Shown piece after piece: positions 1 through 8,254 of a DNA stretch of 64,000 nucleotides. A program made the position numbers and the translations under genes. Origin of the DNA: Tengunoibacter tsumagoiensis (GTDB taxonomy: Bacteria > Chloroflexota > Ktedonobacteria > Ktedonobacterales > Ktedonobacteraceae); assembly GCF_003967535.1 (NCBI RefSeq), contig NZ_BIFR01000001.1, positions 1,859,001 to 1,923,000 on the forward strand, read 5' to 3'. The notes under the pieces were generated by a model that was not told the DNA's origin, searched no databases, and saw only the letters and a program-made list of their open reading frames with translations. Numbering within the stretch: position 1 is the stretch's first letter; each line of letters opens with the position of its first letter.

Positions 1-1
1 T

Positions 2-328
2 CTGGGAGGCTATGCTGGCTATCTCTTTGAGGTAGATAATGCCGGTAAATATAAGATCTCGCGTTCAGACAATTTCAGCAGTAATAATACCCCTTTGCAA
101 GATTGGACCCAGACTTCAGCCCTAAAAACTGGAAATGCGACAAATACGCTGCAACTTATTGCGAAGGATGGAACATTGTTATTTTATATTAATGGGACGT
201 TTGTAGCTGCACCGGCAAATGATACAAAGTATAAAAGCGGAGACATTGGTTTTCTGGCCAGTTTTGATGGGAATGACCAGAGCGCTGAGGTGGTTTACAG
301 CAACCTCAACATCTATCCAGTCTCTTAG
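2..328 (+). CDS. LamG/DUF1080-like C-terminal fragment (5' end outside window)
   Basis: The frame is open from the first bases of the window, so the true start lies upstream; the internal TTG at 95 is not a start. The visible 108 residues are rich in beta-strand pattern, with GYLFEVDNAGKY, LQLIAKDGTLLFYINGTFV and a closing VVYSNLNIYPVS. This pattern is typical of the concanavalin-like (LamG, 3-keto-disaccharide hydrolase) jelly-roll fold that often ends extracellular or kinase-linked proteins in this group. A similar domain closes the lipoprotein at 56309-57073. Binding of a carbohydrate or surface polymer is possible but not shown. The N-terminal part, which would decide the protein type, is missing. 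Confidence 0.6.
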   Translation: MGGYAGYLFEVDNAGKYKISRSDNFSSNNTPLQDWTQTSALKTGNATNTLQLIAKDGTLLFYINGTFVAAPANDTKYKSGDIGFLASFDGNDQSAEVVYSNLNIYPVS

Positions 329-362
329 TTTCCTGCGATAGAACAATCTATCAGAAGGCACA

Positions 363-1010
363 CTACTGAGGTGGCGGTACTAGCTTATGTTGAACAGCAA
401 AGACCGCTGCCTCACTGCGCCGGGAGAGATCCAGCTTCTCGAGTATGTTGCTGACATGATTGCGAGCAGTCTTTTCAGTGATAGTAAGTGCTTCTGCAAT
501 CTGTTTATTAGTATAGCCACGGGCAATGAAAGCCAGAACATTCCGTTCCTGACGGGTCAGCTCATCTTCTGGTCCTTGTGTGACTGTCGAAGTTATGCGT
601 TGAAGAGACTGTTTTGTCGCGGCTGGAAGGAGTAAGGGTTCTCCTGCTGCCACGGTGCGTACACTTTTGAGTAGCTCGGCGCGGCTGACATTTTTGATTA
701 GATAGCCGCTTGCGCCAGCAAGGATTGAGGCTGCCATCGCCTCATCATCAGGATACGATGTAATAAGCAGCACCTGGAGAGTGGGAGAAAGATTTTTAAT
801 CTCCCGGCAGGCCTCAATTCCACCCAGTTTCTCCATGCGCACATCCATCAAGATGACATCCGGGTCCAGCACAGGAACCTTTGCCAGAGCCTCTGCTCCA
901 TTGCTGGCCTCACCCACCACAAGGATATCGGGCTCCAACTCAAACGCTGCTCGCATGCCCAGACGCACTACTTCATGATCATCCACTAGCATTAGACGTA
1001 TTTTTTTCAT
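363..1010 (-). CDS. NarL/FixJ-family response regulator
   Basis: A 215-residue two-component response regulator. The receiver domain (about residues 4-120) has the acidic pair D10/D11, phosphoacceptor D56 in LMDVRM, T84 and K106. A LuxR-type helix-turn-helix (about 150-207) carries LTRQERNVLAFIARGYTNKQIAEALTI-like features of the NarL class. It lies 21 bp downstream of the kinase gene on the same strand, so the two are very probably one operon and cognate partners. Its targets cannot be read from the sequence. All residues needed for phosphorylation are present. Confidence 0.92.
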   Translation of the reverse strand: MKKIRLMLVDDHEVVRLGMRAAFELEPDILVVGEASNGAEALAKVPVLDPDVILMDVRMEKLGGIEACREIKNLSPTLQVLLITSYPDDEAMAASILAGASGYLIKNVSRAELLKSVRTVAAGEPLLLPAATKQSLQRITSTVTQGPEDELTRQERNVLAFIARGYTNKQIAEALTITEKTARNHVSNILEKLDLSRRSEAAVFAVQHKLVPPPQ

Positions 1011-1031
1011 AATAAGCGCAATCCTTTCGCT

Positions 1032-2960
1032 TTAGAGAGGGATAGAAGCAGAGATTCTTACCCCTCCAGAGGGACTGGGTTGGATGGCAAAACTTCCTCC
1101 CAACTCACTGGTCCGTTCGCGCATACCATCCAGACCGCGACCGGAATAGATGGCTCCCCCCTGGGGGCGAACGGGTAGCCCCTGTCCATTATCATCAATA
1201 TTGACTGCAATCTCATGGGTTTGAAAATGAATCTGGAGTGTGAGCTCAGTGGCGTTTGCATGCTTATAGGCGTTTGTTAAAGCCTCTTGCACAATTCGAA
1301 AGATAGCAGCTCCTACCTGGGCATAGTGTCTGGTCTGTCGCTGCTCAACTTTCTGCTGTTCTTCATCACCCAACACAATGAGGTGAACTGGTAGATCGCT
1401 AATCGTCTCAAACTCCTGCACCTGATTACTGAGCATCTGTGTAAGCGTGGTAGCACCGCTCATCAAAGGTTTGAGTGAAAACATATAATGGCGTGTCTCC
1501 CAGAGAGCTTGCTTGGAGAGAAGGACCAGTCTGCTCAGTCGTTCAGTTAGAGGATCGAGCAATGCAGGATCATCTGTTGTCCTTTCGCTGATGCGTTGAG
1601 CCTGAGCCTCACAGGTTTCGGCAGTCAGGCAGAGCATATAGATGAGTTGAGCCAGACCATCATGGATCTCGCGGGCGATGCGGCCTCGTTCGGCGCTGGC
1701 TGCTAGCTCAATCATTTGCACTGTTAGACGCATATTTTCGAGCGCGATCAAAAGCTGTGAGCCAGCAATAGTTAGAAATTCTTCCTGGCGTTGATCAAAA
1801 GGAGTCATACGCCAGCTTTCAGCACCTAGAATCAGTTGTAATTGACCCTCTTTAAAAAGAGGAAGATAACAGCGAGCAATGCCATTATCCTCGGTCTGAG
1901 GCTCAAAGGCAGCAACCTTCTGTTTTGAGAGAAGAGCTTGTTGCAGATAGATGGTTGGAGCGCCGAAGGACGTTTCATCGGTAAGATTGGATTCGATAAT
2001 AGTTGAGATAATAGGATTGGGAGGTCCAGCGTCCTGTTCTTGTTGAATGAGGAGTGCAATAATTGTCCGTTGGAAATGTCCGCCCTGGCGTATCTGTTGA
2101 GCGCTCTGTTGGAGGAGTCCTTCTGGATCGCCATTATATTTGAGTAGACTTTCACCGACATGGACCAGAGCACGCTGTGTTCGAGCGTTATGTTGTTCGC
2201 GGCGCTTACTCTGAGCATAGCTCTCGATGAGAGTGGTGAGATAGGCAGCTAAGAGTGCGGCAATGGGCGTATCAATCAATGATCCGATAATATCAATAAC
2301 CGTTGCTGGATAATGAGTGGTACTTGAGCCAGGGGCGGGTACAAGCATCCCCAGAATCGCAAAGCAATCATACCCCAACGCGACCAGGAGACCACCGCGA
2401 TAGCGATAGGCCAGGGCCGCAGCAAAGGCCGTCGACATCCCATAGCGATAAAAAGGCGAGCCATTGCCAAAGGGAGGGGCCGCAAAGGGACCACTATAAT
2501 ACATCACCAGGCCACAGACAAGCAGATCCAGGCTATAGATAGCAGTATCCCAGTAGATATTTCGTGTTCTGGCTAGAGCTGGCATAATATCCTGTTCTTT
2601 CTCATCCAGGAGACGAAGGATACCTCGCCGTTTCTGCTGACCACTCGTGGCTTGCGTGACGCGGAGCGTAAAATAGTGCAAGCGAGATCGATATCGTCGG
2701 AAGAGTGGCGCATAAAAAGTAACCACGAGCGTCTGAATAAATGTAACAGTCAACAGGATTGTCGCAATCTGTTGATAAGAGATAGCCATGCCAGATGCAG
2801 GTTTATATTTGGGCTCAAAGCTTACAATAACGATCAGCGCATAGAGCCACATACTCCAGCGCCAGATGAGAAAGAACGAACCTGGAACTGCCCGCAGTCG
2901 GCGTTGAGTCGTATCAAGGGTACCGCTCGCCGGTAAAAAAGACTTTAACCGCTGTACCAT
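1032..2960 (-). CDS. Membrane GAF-domain sensor histidine kinase, NarX/LiaS class
   Basis: A 642-residue kinase. The N-terminal 250 residues hold several hydrophobic segments (about 30-48, 65-87, 135-155, 170-205, 218-245) and act as a membrane sensor of unknown ligand. A GAF-like region follows (about 265-410). The HisKA_3 dimerisation box contains the phosphoacceptor H433 in AREIHDGLAQ. The C-terminal HATPase domain has DDNGQGLP and a GRGLDGMRER glycine loop. This is the class that pairs with NarL-type regulators, as in the gene immediately downstream. The ATG at 2960 begins MVQRLKSFLP. Confidence 0.9.
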   Translation of the reverse strand: MVQRLKSFLPASGTLDTTQRRLRAVPGSFFLIWRWSMWLYALIVIVSFEPKYKPASGMAISYQQIATILLTVTFIQTLVVTFYAPLFRRYRSRLHYFTLRVTQATSGQQKRRGILRLLDEKEQDIMPALARTRNIYWDTAIYSLDLLVCGLVMYYSGPFAAPPFGNGSPFYRYGMSTAFAAALAYRYRGGLLVALGYDCFAILGMLVPAPGSSTTHYPATVIDIIGSLIDTPIAALLAAYLTTLIESYAQSKRREQHNARTQRALVHVGESLLKYNGDPEGLLQQSAQQIRQGGHFQRTIIALLIQQEQDAGPPNPIISTIIESNLTDETSFGAPTIYLQQALLSKQKVAAFEPQTEDNGIARCYLPLFKEGQLQLILGAESWRMTPFDQRQEEFLTIAGSQLLIALENMRLTVQMIELAASAERGRIAREIHDGLAQLIYMLCLTAETCEAQAQRISERTTDDPALLDPLTERLSRLVLLSKQALWETRHYMFSLKPLMSGATTLTQMLSNQVQEFETISDLPVHLIVLGDEEQQKVEQRQTRHYAQVGAAIFRIVQEALTNAYKHANATELTLQIHFQTHEIAVNIDDNGQGLPVRPQGGAIYSGRGLDGMRERTSELGGSFAIQPSPSGGVRISASIPL

Positions 2961-3282
2961 ACTCTATTCGTCATAGCCTCTCTGCAAAAATAGCTTCAAT
3001 GAAAGGGTTTGCTCTGAAAAGTATGCCTGTTTTCCGCTGAGTTTGTCAATGAAAGGGGATGATACTGATCGTTTGTTTTGTTCTAGAGGACAGAAAGAAA
3101 AACTGCGAGCAAATTGATAGATCTGGCATTGGCAAAGAGCGGCGTTGATGTGGTATCGTATGACAACACAAAGGATTTTCCATTTAGTTTGACTGGAAAA
3201 AGAAGTGTGTATTAACAAATATTTTCTTGCTAGGTGAAGCAAAACAGAGTAGTCTCAACTTGAAGAAGGGATGGTATATATC
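2961..3282. other. Divergent intergenic spacer
   Basis: This spacer separates the kinase operon (leftward) from the acidic protein (rightward) and must hold both promoters. TTGACT at 3189-3194 followed by TATTAA at 3210-3215 is the best rightward candidate, but the 15-bp spacing is short. A 92-codon leftward frame in it has no recognisable features and is judged not to be a gene. Confidence 0.4.
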
Positions 3283-3699
3283 GTGAAAAAGGTCGAACAC
3301 AAACGAGCAGCATTAGTGGCAAACCTGGGCGATCTCCATCGGCCTTTACGTGTCCGACCTGTGCGCTATCTGGCGCGCGAATGGTGGGCTATTGACACCG
3401 AGGATATCTGGCCTGGCATTGTTATGGATCTTCGCCGTCTTGGGTTTGAAGCTACGGCAATGGGAGAAGAAGTGCTGGTGCGCGAGGGCTCTCCTGCCTA
3501 CGAACCACAACTAGAAGGTCCAAATGCAGAGAAAGGCTTAAAGGCCTTCCCGACTCTTCACCCAACGATTCAGATCCGCAAAGAGTCGCCCAAATATTCT
3601 TATTGGGATGACTACGCTTTTGAGGAGATTGAAGACGAAGAGGAAGATGAGGAGGAGGATGAACTGGAACCTGAAGATTTAGAGGCTGATCTCTACTAG
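3283..3699 (+). CDS. Unknown protein with a long acidic tail
   Basis: A 138-residue protein that I do not recognise. The ATG at 3271 touches its only purine-rich site (GAAGGG, 3265-3270), so the GTG at 3283, 12 bases downstream of that site, is the more likely start. The N-terminal two thirds has DRLHRPLRVRP-like basic/aromatic character (REWWAIDTEDIWPGIVMDLRRLGFEA), which hints at a small nucleic-acid or protein-binding fold. The last 30 residues are almost all Glu and Asp, ending DLEADLY. A perfect 24-bp hairpin terminator follows. It is a single-gene unit between divergent and convergent neighbours. Confidence 0.7.
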   Translation: MKKVEHKRAALVANLGDLHRPLRVRPVRYLAREWWAIDTEDIWPGIVMDLRRLGFEATAMGEEVLVREGSPAYEPQLEGPNAEKGLKAFPTLHPTIQIRKESPKYSYWDDYAFEEIEDEEEDEEEDELEPEDLEADLY

Positions 3700-3729
3700 A
3701 TCCCTCTCGATCTTTTCGATAGATCCTTA

Positions 3730-3788
3730 AGCAGCATGCCCATCGACTCCTGGCGACCAGGAGTCGATGGGCATGCTGCTTATTTTTT
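3730..3788 (+). terminator. Perfect 24-bp hairpin terminator between convergent genes
   Basis: Arms at 3730-3753 and 3757-3780 are perfectly complementary around a 3-base CGA loop and are followed by TATTTTTT on the + strand. It ends the acidic-protein transcript. It also abuts the stop codon of the leftward glycosyltransferase at 3780. Confidence 0.85.
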
Positions 3789-5066
3789 GCGCAATCGCCG
3801 GAGATGGAGCATGCACCACCAGAGCACGCCCACGGCCCAGAGGATCAGCAATGGTTCCAGAGGAGCTCGAAAGCGGGGAATGCCATAGAGAACAATATTC
3901 TGTACGATCGTAAAAAGCAAGAAGAGATAGGCAAAGATCCAATCACGCCAGCGTTGCCAGCTGAGCACAAACCCGAGCGCTGCACAAAGAAGAAGCGGAG
4001 GAGTAAGCAGTTTCGTTGCCGTCATAAGCTTGTGGGAGGAGCGCCGTTCGAGAAAGCGATTACTGGGAAGATCGGCCTCTTGAGTCGTATTTTGCCAGGT
4101 ATTGAGAAAATGGAGACTGAGAAGGTAGGGTAGTTGCGAGGGATGAGAGAGCATCCACTGCCAGGCTGTACTACGATAGGCGGCATCGCGTTTGACCTCA
4201 CAGCTAGCAGTACATACAGCAGGAAAGCTCTGATTCATCTGAGGGACCGACTCTTCTGGTCTGACCCAGATGCCTAGATAATAGGGAAGATGCAAGACAC
4301 TATCATTGTATGCTCCAACTAATACCTTACCATCCCCAACCGCAACTGGGATAAAGGCACCACTTACCATAACATTGCGTATCGTCCAGGGGGCAACAAA
4401 CAAGAGCGTCACTAGCGATACACATAACCAGCATCTCTTTACCTGCACCCATGAAAGGACCTGTGCCCAACCCACCAGACCACACCAGAGCCAGAACAGG
4501 GCCAGTAGCGAAAGTCCATTGGGACGGGTGAGTGCCAGCAGCGCCAGTAGCAGACCAGGAAGCCAGGGTGAAATTTTCTCAGGCGAACGATGAAAGCAAA
4601 AGAGGCTATAGCAAAAGGCCAGCAGGAGAAACGTATAGAGCGATTCCGCATAGAGCCAGCCATCATACATAAAGAGGAATGGATAGAGGGCCCCGATCAG
4701 ACCAGAGAGGAAGCCAAACCACAGCCCAAAGAGATCACGAGCAAAGCAGAACAATAACAGGCATGTGCCAGTACCAACAAAGCAGAGAAAAAGTCTCACC
4801 CCTTGATTGGAAGGACCAATGAGCATCTCCAGACCTGCAATCACAAAAGGCCAGAGCGGAGCACGCTCAACCGTAGGCACATGTGGGCTAAAACAATAAC
4901 AGCCATCCAGGCGTAGATGATCAGCGATCGTCTGGTAGGTAAGAGAATCGTGAAGAGGGAAATAGCCATGAGCAACGGTAAGATTATAAGCGAGCCGTAC
5001 TACGAGAGCAACTACTGCCACGCAGAGAAAAGAGTAGTGAACAAACCATTTTTTTGTAGCAACCAT
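3780..5066 (-). CDS. GT39/PMT_2-like membrane glycosyltransferase
   Basis: A polytopic membrane protein of 428 residues from the ATG at 5066; a longer frame begins at 5186, but the extra 40 residues are not membrane-like and GGGGAAGG lies just before ATG 5066. It has about ten to twelve hydrophobic segments. An early lumenal loop PLHDSLTYQTIADHL after the first segment matches the acidic DE-type motif of ArnT/PMT-like polyprenyl-phosphate-sugar transferases, followed by APLWPFVIAGLE. Members move a sugar from a lipid carrier onto protein or lipid outside the membrane. Acceptor and sugar cannot be predicted. The stop overlaps the hairpin shared with the convergent neighbour. Confidence 0.75.
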   Translation of the reverse strand: MVATKKWFVHYSFLCVAVVALVVRLAYNLTVAHGYFPLHDSLTYQTIADHLRLDGCYCFSPHVPTVERAPLWPFVIAGLEMLIGPSNQGVRLFLCFVGTGTCLLLFCFARDLFGLWFGFLSGLIGALYPFLFMYDGWLYAESLYTFLLLAFCYSLFCFHRSPEKISPWLPGLLLALLALTRPNGLSLLALFWLWCGLVGWAQVLSWVQVKRCWLCVSLVTLLFVAPWTIRNVMVSGAFIPVAVGDGKVLVGAYNDSVLHLPYYLGIWVRPEESVPQMNQSFPAVCTASCEVKRDAAYRSTAWQWMLSHPSQLPYLLSLHFLNTWQNTTQEADLPSNRFLERRSSHKLMTATKLLTPPLLLCAALGFVLSWQRWRDWIFAYLFLLFTIVQNIVLYGIPRFRAPLEPLLILWAVGVLWWCMLHLRRLRKK

Positions 5067-5351
5067 CGTTTCGCCTTCCCCTCGCCAGCCACATAAAATC
5101 TTCTCTATTGCAATAAAGAACGAATTGATCTTTGTGCAGTAACATAGAGGAGCGATACAAAAGTCTGGAGATTCCGTAGATTGCATCTTTAGATATGCTA
5201 GAGAAAGCCAGATGCGCCCTACCAGCAGCCATTCTCTGAATGCTACCTGTCATGCATATAAGCGGGAGAAAAAAGAGAGCCTCTCTACTCTAGCGATATA
5301 CTGCCAGAACAGGGCGACTCTCTTCAACGTATCAACAGTGCTGCATGAAAC

Positions 5352-5999
5352 TTATTCGGCAGGACCATTTTCGTAGAACACGACCTTTTCATGAGGATGG
5401 CGGCTGCCCTCAGCAGGGGTTTCGGCGGGGAAGCCAACCGGCAAGATGCAGTAGCTCTGCCATGTTTCGGGCACATGTAAAAAGCTGCGAAGCTCTTCCT
5501 CGATCTGGAAGTTGATATGCTGATTGGAGGCACCCAATCCAGCAGCGGAGATAGCATTCCAGAGATTAGCCTGAAAGATACCCAGAGCCTGAGCTGCAAA
5601 GTTTTTCCAGAGCTCAGGATTAAAGCCAGCAGGAGGATTGTGGGAGATGGTGGTATCTTCATACACAACAATAGTGAACACGCCGCTGCGATAGCCAGCC
5701 AGTCGAGCTATAGCACGTTCCAACTGTTCGCCCTGTAGTTTTGTGCTAAGGGTCTGCTCAACAAAGTTCCAGAAGTCTGTATTTCGTTCTTTCAGAATAA
5801 CAATACGTGCGGGTTGTGAATTGCCTGAAGAAGCTGACCAGCGTCCAGCTTCCGCAATGGCGCGGATCGTCTCATCCGAGACAGGGCCAGCAGTTAATTT
5901 GCGAATCGAGCGGCGTTTCAATACATGATTGAGGTAACTATCCAGTCCAGCCTGATCGACCTGTAGAGCATTCTCACCAGTTAAAATCTCGGTACTCAT
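5352..5999 (-). CDS. Nitroreductase-family flavoprotein
   Basis: A 215-residue FMN-binding nitroreductase-family oxidoreductase. The N-terminal RRSIRKLTAGPVSDETIRAIAEAGRWSASSGNSQPARIVIL is the classic FMN-phosphate/ribose-contacting start of the family, and GLGASNQHINFQIEEELRSFLHVP with LPVGFPAE is the usual C-terminal half. The start is the ATG at 5999, preceded by AGAGGAAA; the 17 extra upstream residues look non-coding. Such enzymes reduce quinones, nitro compounds or flavins with NAD(P)H; the substrate is unknown. It is a single gene. Confidence 0.88.
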   Translation of the reverse strand: MSTEILTGENALQVDQAGLDSYLNHVLKRRSIRKLTAGPVSDETIRAIAEAGRWSASSGNSQPARIVILKERNTDFWNFVEQTLSTKLQGEQLERAIARLAGYRSGVFTIVVYEDTTISHNPPAGFNPELWKNFAAQALGIFQANLWNAISAAGLGASNQHINFQIEEELRSFLHVPETWQSYCILPVGFPAETPAEGSRHPHEKVVFYENGPAE

Positions 6000-6507
6000 C
6001 TTTTTCAATTTCCTCTGTGTCAAAACTGAGCAAGCTATAGAGATCGTCAAAAAGCATTTTTCTAACCCAACACTGGGAGAGCCATTTCTTGCATCAAATA
6101 TAAATTGGTAGCTTCATTGCTGCGTGTACTACTTGACCATTCCGATACATCGTCTGGCTTGCTTTTAACTTATTAGATGTAACTATCCATAGTATAGTAG
6201 CTATGAAAAAAAAAGTAAAGCCTTTTGACCTCGCTGATGATGGTGTGTAGCTTTTGTGAGCAAAACCTTCCCTTCCTCATGAAGCATACACTATGTTAAC
6301 GCAGCTTTCGTCCTTTTTACAATGTTGTTGAGTTTTGAGAAATAGCGATGATAGATGGTCAGGTGACGGAAATTCTGTTTGCGTGCTCTGTTGCCTATAC
6401 CAGGCCACTAAATTCTGCTATAATGAAAAGCATAGGGACGTTTAAGAAAAGTTGCATTTGACGTACATGACATTGAAGTACACTATAGAGAGTCAAGGAG
6501 TAGGTTC
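6000..6507. other. Intergenic spacer (508 bp) with the recombinase promoter
   Basis: The spacer separates the leftward nitroreductase and rightward recombinase-like gene. Apart from the promoter near 6416-6424, a second weaker candidate is TTGACG at 6458-6463. I see no RNA gene or coding frame. Confidence 0.4.
6416..6424 (+). promoter_or_regulatory. Extended -10 promoter for the recombinase-like gene
   Basis: TGCTATAAT gives a perfect TATAAT with the TGn extension. No good -35 lies 17 bp upstream, which is usual for extended -10 promoters. The transcript would have a leader of about 75 bases before the AAGGAG site at 6495-6500. Confidence 0.5.
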
Positions 6508-7515
6508 ATGCAGAAGGATGCTGAGAAGGATAGCGAACAGATAAGACACTCCTCGTCGATCCTGACAGAAGAAGAGGGTCCTGTTGAGGCGAGCCTGTTT
6601 GGTCTGTCCACGGCACTTTCAGAGTCAGAAGAGCAAGAAGAAAAAGAGTCTGTCCCGGCTCTCACGGACCAGTCTAGCTTATTGGACTGCGTGGGCCCCT
6701 ATCGGCAAGAATTAATGCTCAAGGGTAAATCAAACTATACGGTAACCTGTTTCCTCTCTGACCTGAAAATGTTTAGCGATTTTATGGGCCATGATACCCC
6801 TGTAGGACGTCTCACCAAAGAGACGCTGACGGATTGGCTTATGAAGTTAAAATTTGGCAACCAGGGGCAAGTGCCTGCTCCAAAAACCATGGCGAGGCGC
6901 GTAACCTTTCTCAAGAATTTCTTTTCCTGGCTGGCGCGGGAAGGTATTATTCGAGAGGACCCATCGGCCAGCCTGACCCTGGAGCGCCCACTTCCCCCAT
7001 TGCCAGAGCTACTAGAAGAAGAAGAAGTGAATCGTTTGCTGGAGGCAGCAGCAGAAGATGTACGTTGCCAATCGCTAGTCTATCTGGTTCTCTATGCAGG
7101 CTTAAAAAAAGAAGAGGTCATGGCCTTAAAAGTTCATTATATTGATCTGGCAGATCCGCAGGTCCCAATGGTCACTGTCCATTTTGCTGCATCGGCGGGA
7201 AAGCAACATCGCGAGCGCCGTCTGGCGTTACCGTCGGAGTTTAGTGGAATTTTTCAGAGCTATAAAGAGAGCTATGGTCTTACTGATACCGTATTTGCCT
7301 GCACCGACCGCAATTTGAATTATATCCTGGCTCGCGCAGTTAAACGCGCTGGCATTACCAGGCGTGTCACATTACAGCTTTTACGAGACACGTTTGCAGT
7401 TCGTCTTTTACAGAGCGAAGAATCATTTGATACCTTGCGTGAAAAGCTGGGGCTTTCCGACGAAGCCTGGTTGGAGACGCGTGAGAAATATCGTCGTCTG
7501 GCCTTCCCTAAATAA
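6508..7515 (+). CDS. Tyrosine recombinase-like protein with degenerate active site
   Basis: A 335-residue protein with the XerC/XerD layout: an acidic N-terminal extension (1-55), a SAM-like core-binding domain (about 57-155), and a catalytic-type domain (about 165-335). The usual R-K-HxxR-H/W-Y set is not intact. The first Arg in YAGLKKEEV is K200, the HxxR His is Q290 (LQLLRDTF, with R293 kept), and the second His position in LGLSDEAW is L306. Only the C-terminal Tyr, Y328, and one Arg remain. It has a strong AAGGAG site 7 bases before ATG 6508 and an undamaged frame, so it is expressed and probably works as a DNA-binding protein instead of a recombinase. A very divergent but active enzyme cannot be excluded. 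Confidence 0.75.
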   Translation: MQKDAEKDSEQIRHSSSILTEEEGPVEASLFGLSTALSESEEQEEKESVPALTDQSSLLDCVGPYRQELMLKGKSNYTVTCFLSDLKMFSDFMGHDTPVGRLTKETLTDWLMKLKFGNQGQVPAPKTMARRVTFLKNFFSWLAREGIIREDPSASLTLERPLPPLPELLEEEEVNRLLEAAAEDVRCQSLVYLVLYAGLKKEEVMALKVHYIDLADPQVPMVTVHFAASAGKQHRERRLALPSEFSGIFQSYKESYGLTDTVFACTDRNLNYILARAVKRAGITRRVTLQLLRDTFAVRLLQSEESFDTLREKLGLSDEAWLETREKYRRLAFPK

Positions 7516-7530
7516 GAGCGCAGAAATGCG

Positions 7531-7570
7531 GCAGGCAATGAAAAATCATTTTTGTCATTGCCTGCATCTT
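7531..7570. terminator. Bidirectional terminator
   Basis: GCAGGCAATGA (7531-7541) pairs with TCATTGCCTGC (7555-7565), and the stem is extended by an internal AAAAA/TTTTT. It lies between the convergent recombinase-like gene and the zinc-ribbon gene. Confidence 0.75.
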
Positions 7571-8159
7571 ATTGAGAGGGAGGAGGGCCATGGAGAATCA
7601 GAAAGCGCATAGCTTTACGATTCAGGACCCCATTAAGCAAAAGTGCATTGAGAATAATCGCACCAACAGCCATTGGCACAAGGCAGAAGATACCCAATCC
7701 CAATGTAAAAATCAGAGCGAGAATCACAAGCGGCCAGTAGAGTAAGAAACTTCCCAGCAACAACAGCACCCCCACCGTCGTTTCTCCCGCCATCAGCCAG
7801 CCGACACCGAAGATACCAACAAGTGAGAGAACGATCTCAGCAATAAGAGCTGTATCATTTTTATTGCTCACTGTAACCATCTGAGGGGGAGTAAATGTAT
7901 TGGAGTATGAAGACGAATAGGGGTTTGAGGAGTGTGGAGGAGTCTGTGAATAGTGATAATCCTGTGAAGATGACTGTTTGTGATTGGGCAGAGAATAATC
8001 GAAAGGTGAACCTTCATAGCCCTGTTGATACGTATAGCCAGAGCGGCCATAAACAGTTGATGGTTGAGGCCTGGACCGAGCTTTTGGATTAGCTTGACCA
8101 CAAGAGGGGCAGATAGCTACATATTCGTCAATGGTGGCGTGGCAGCGTTCACAAACCAT
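7569..8159 (-). CDS. Zinc-ribbon membrane protein
   Basis: A 196-residue protein of unknown function. It begins with a zinc ribbon (CERC at 3-6 and CPSC at 17-20). A low-complexity Ser/Tyr/Gln/Pro linker follows (about 25-95). Two to three hydrophobic segments come next (about 105-180: ALIAEIVLSLVGIFGVGWLMAG, GVLLLLGSFLLYWPLVILALIFTLG and a third rich in Ala/Leu). The arrangement is common in Chloroflexota and Firmicutes membrane proteins with unassigned roles. The gene lies 95 bp downstream of comEC on the same strand but shows no functional link to it. Confidence 0.7.
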   Translation of the reverse strand: MVCERCHATIDEYVAICPSCGQANPKARSRPQPSTVYGRSGYTYQQGYEGSPFDYSLPNHKQSSSQDYHYSQTPPHSSNPYSSSYSNTFTPPQMVTVSNKNDTALIAEIVLSLVGIFGVGWLMAGETTVGVLLLLGSFLLYWPLVILALIFTLGLGIFCLVPMAVGAIILNALLLNGVLNRKAMRFLILHGPPPSQ

Positions 8160-8254
8160 AGTTACTTATAATCCTCAATAATGATAAACCAGTCTCGTCA
8201 TGGAAGGTTCATCATCGGTAGACGACGTTCTTCTGCTTTAAATCATAAAGATTG

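Noticed and set aside
3271..3273. ATG at 3271 as the start of the acidic protein
   Set aside because: The only purine-rich ribosome site touches this ATG; the GTG at 3283 has correct spacing from it.
6458..6486. TTGACG-17-CACTAT as the main promoter of the recombinase-like gene
   Set aside because: The -10 matches only 3 of 6 positions; the extended TGCTATAAT at 6416 is far better.
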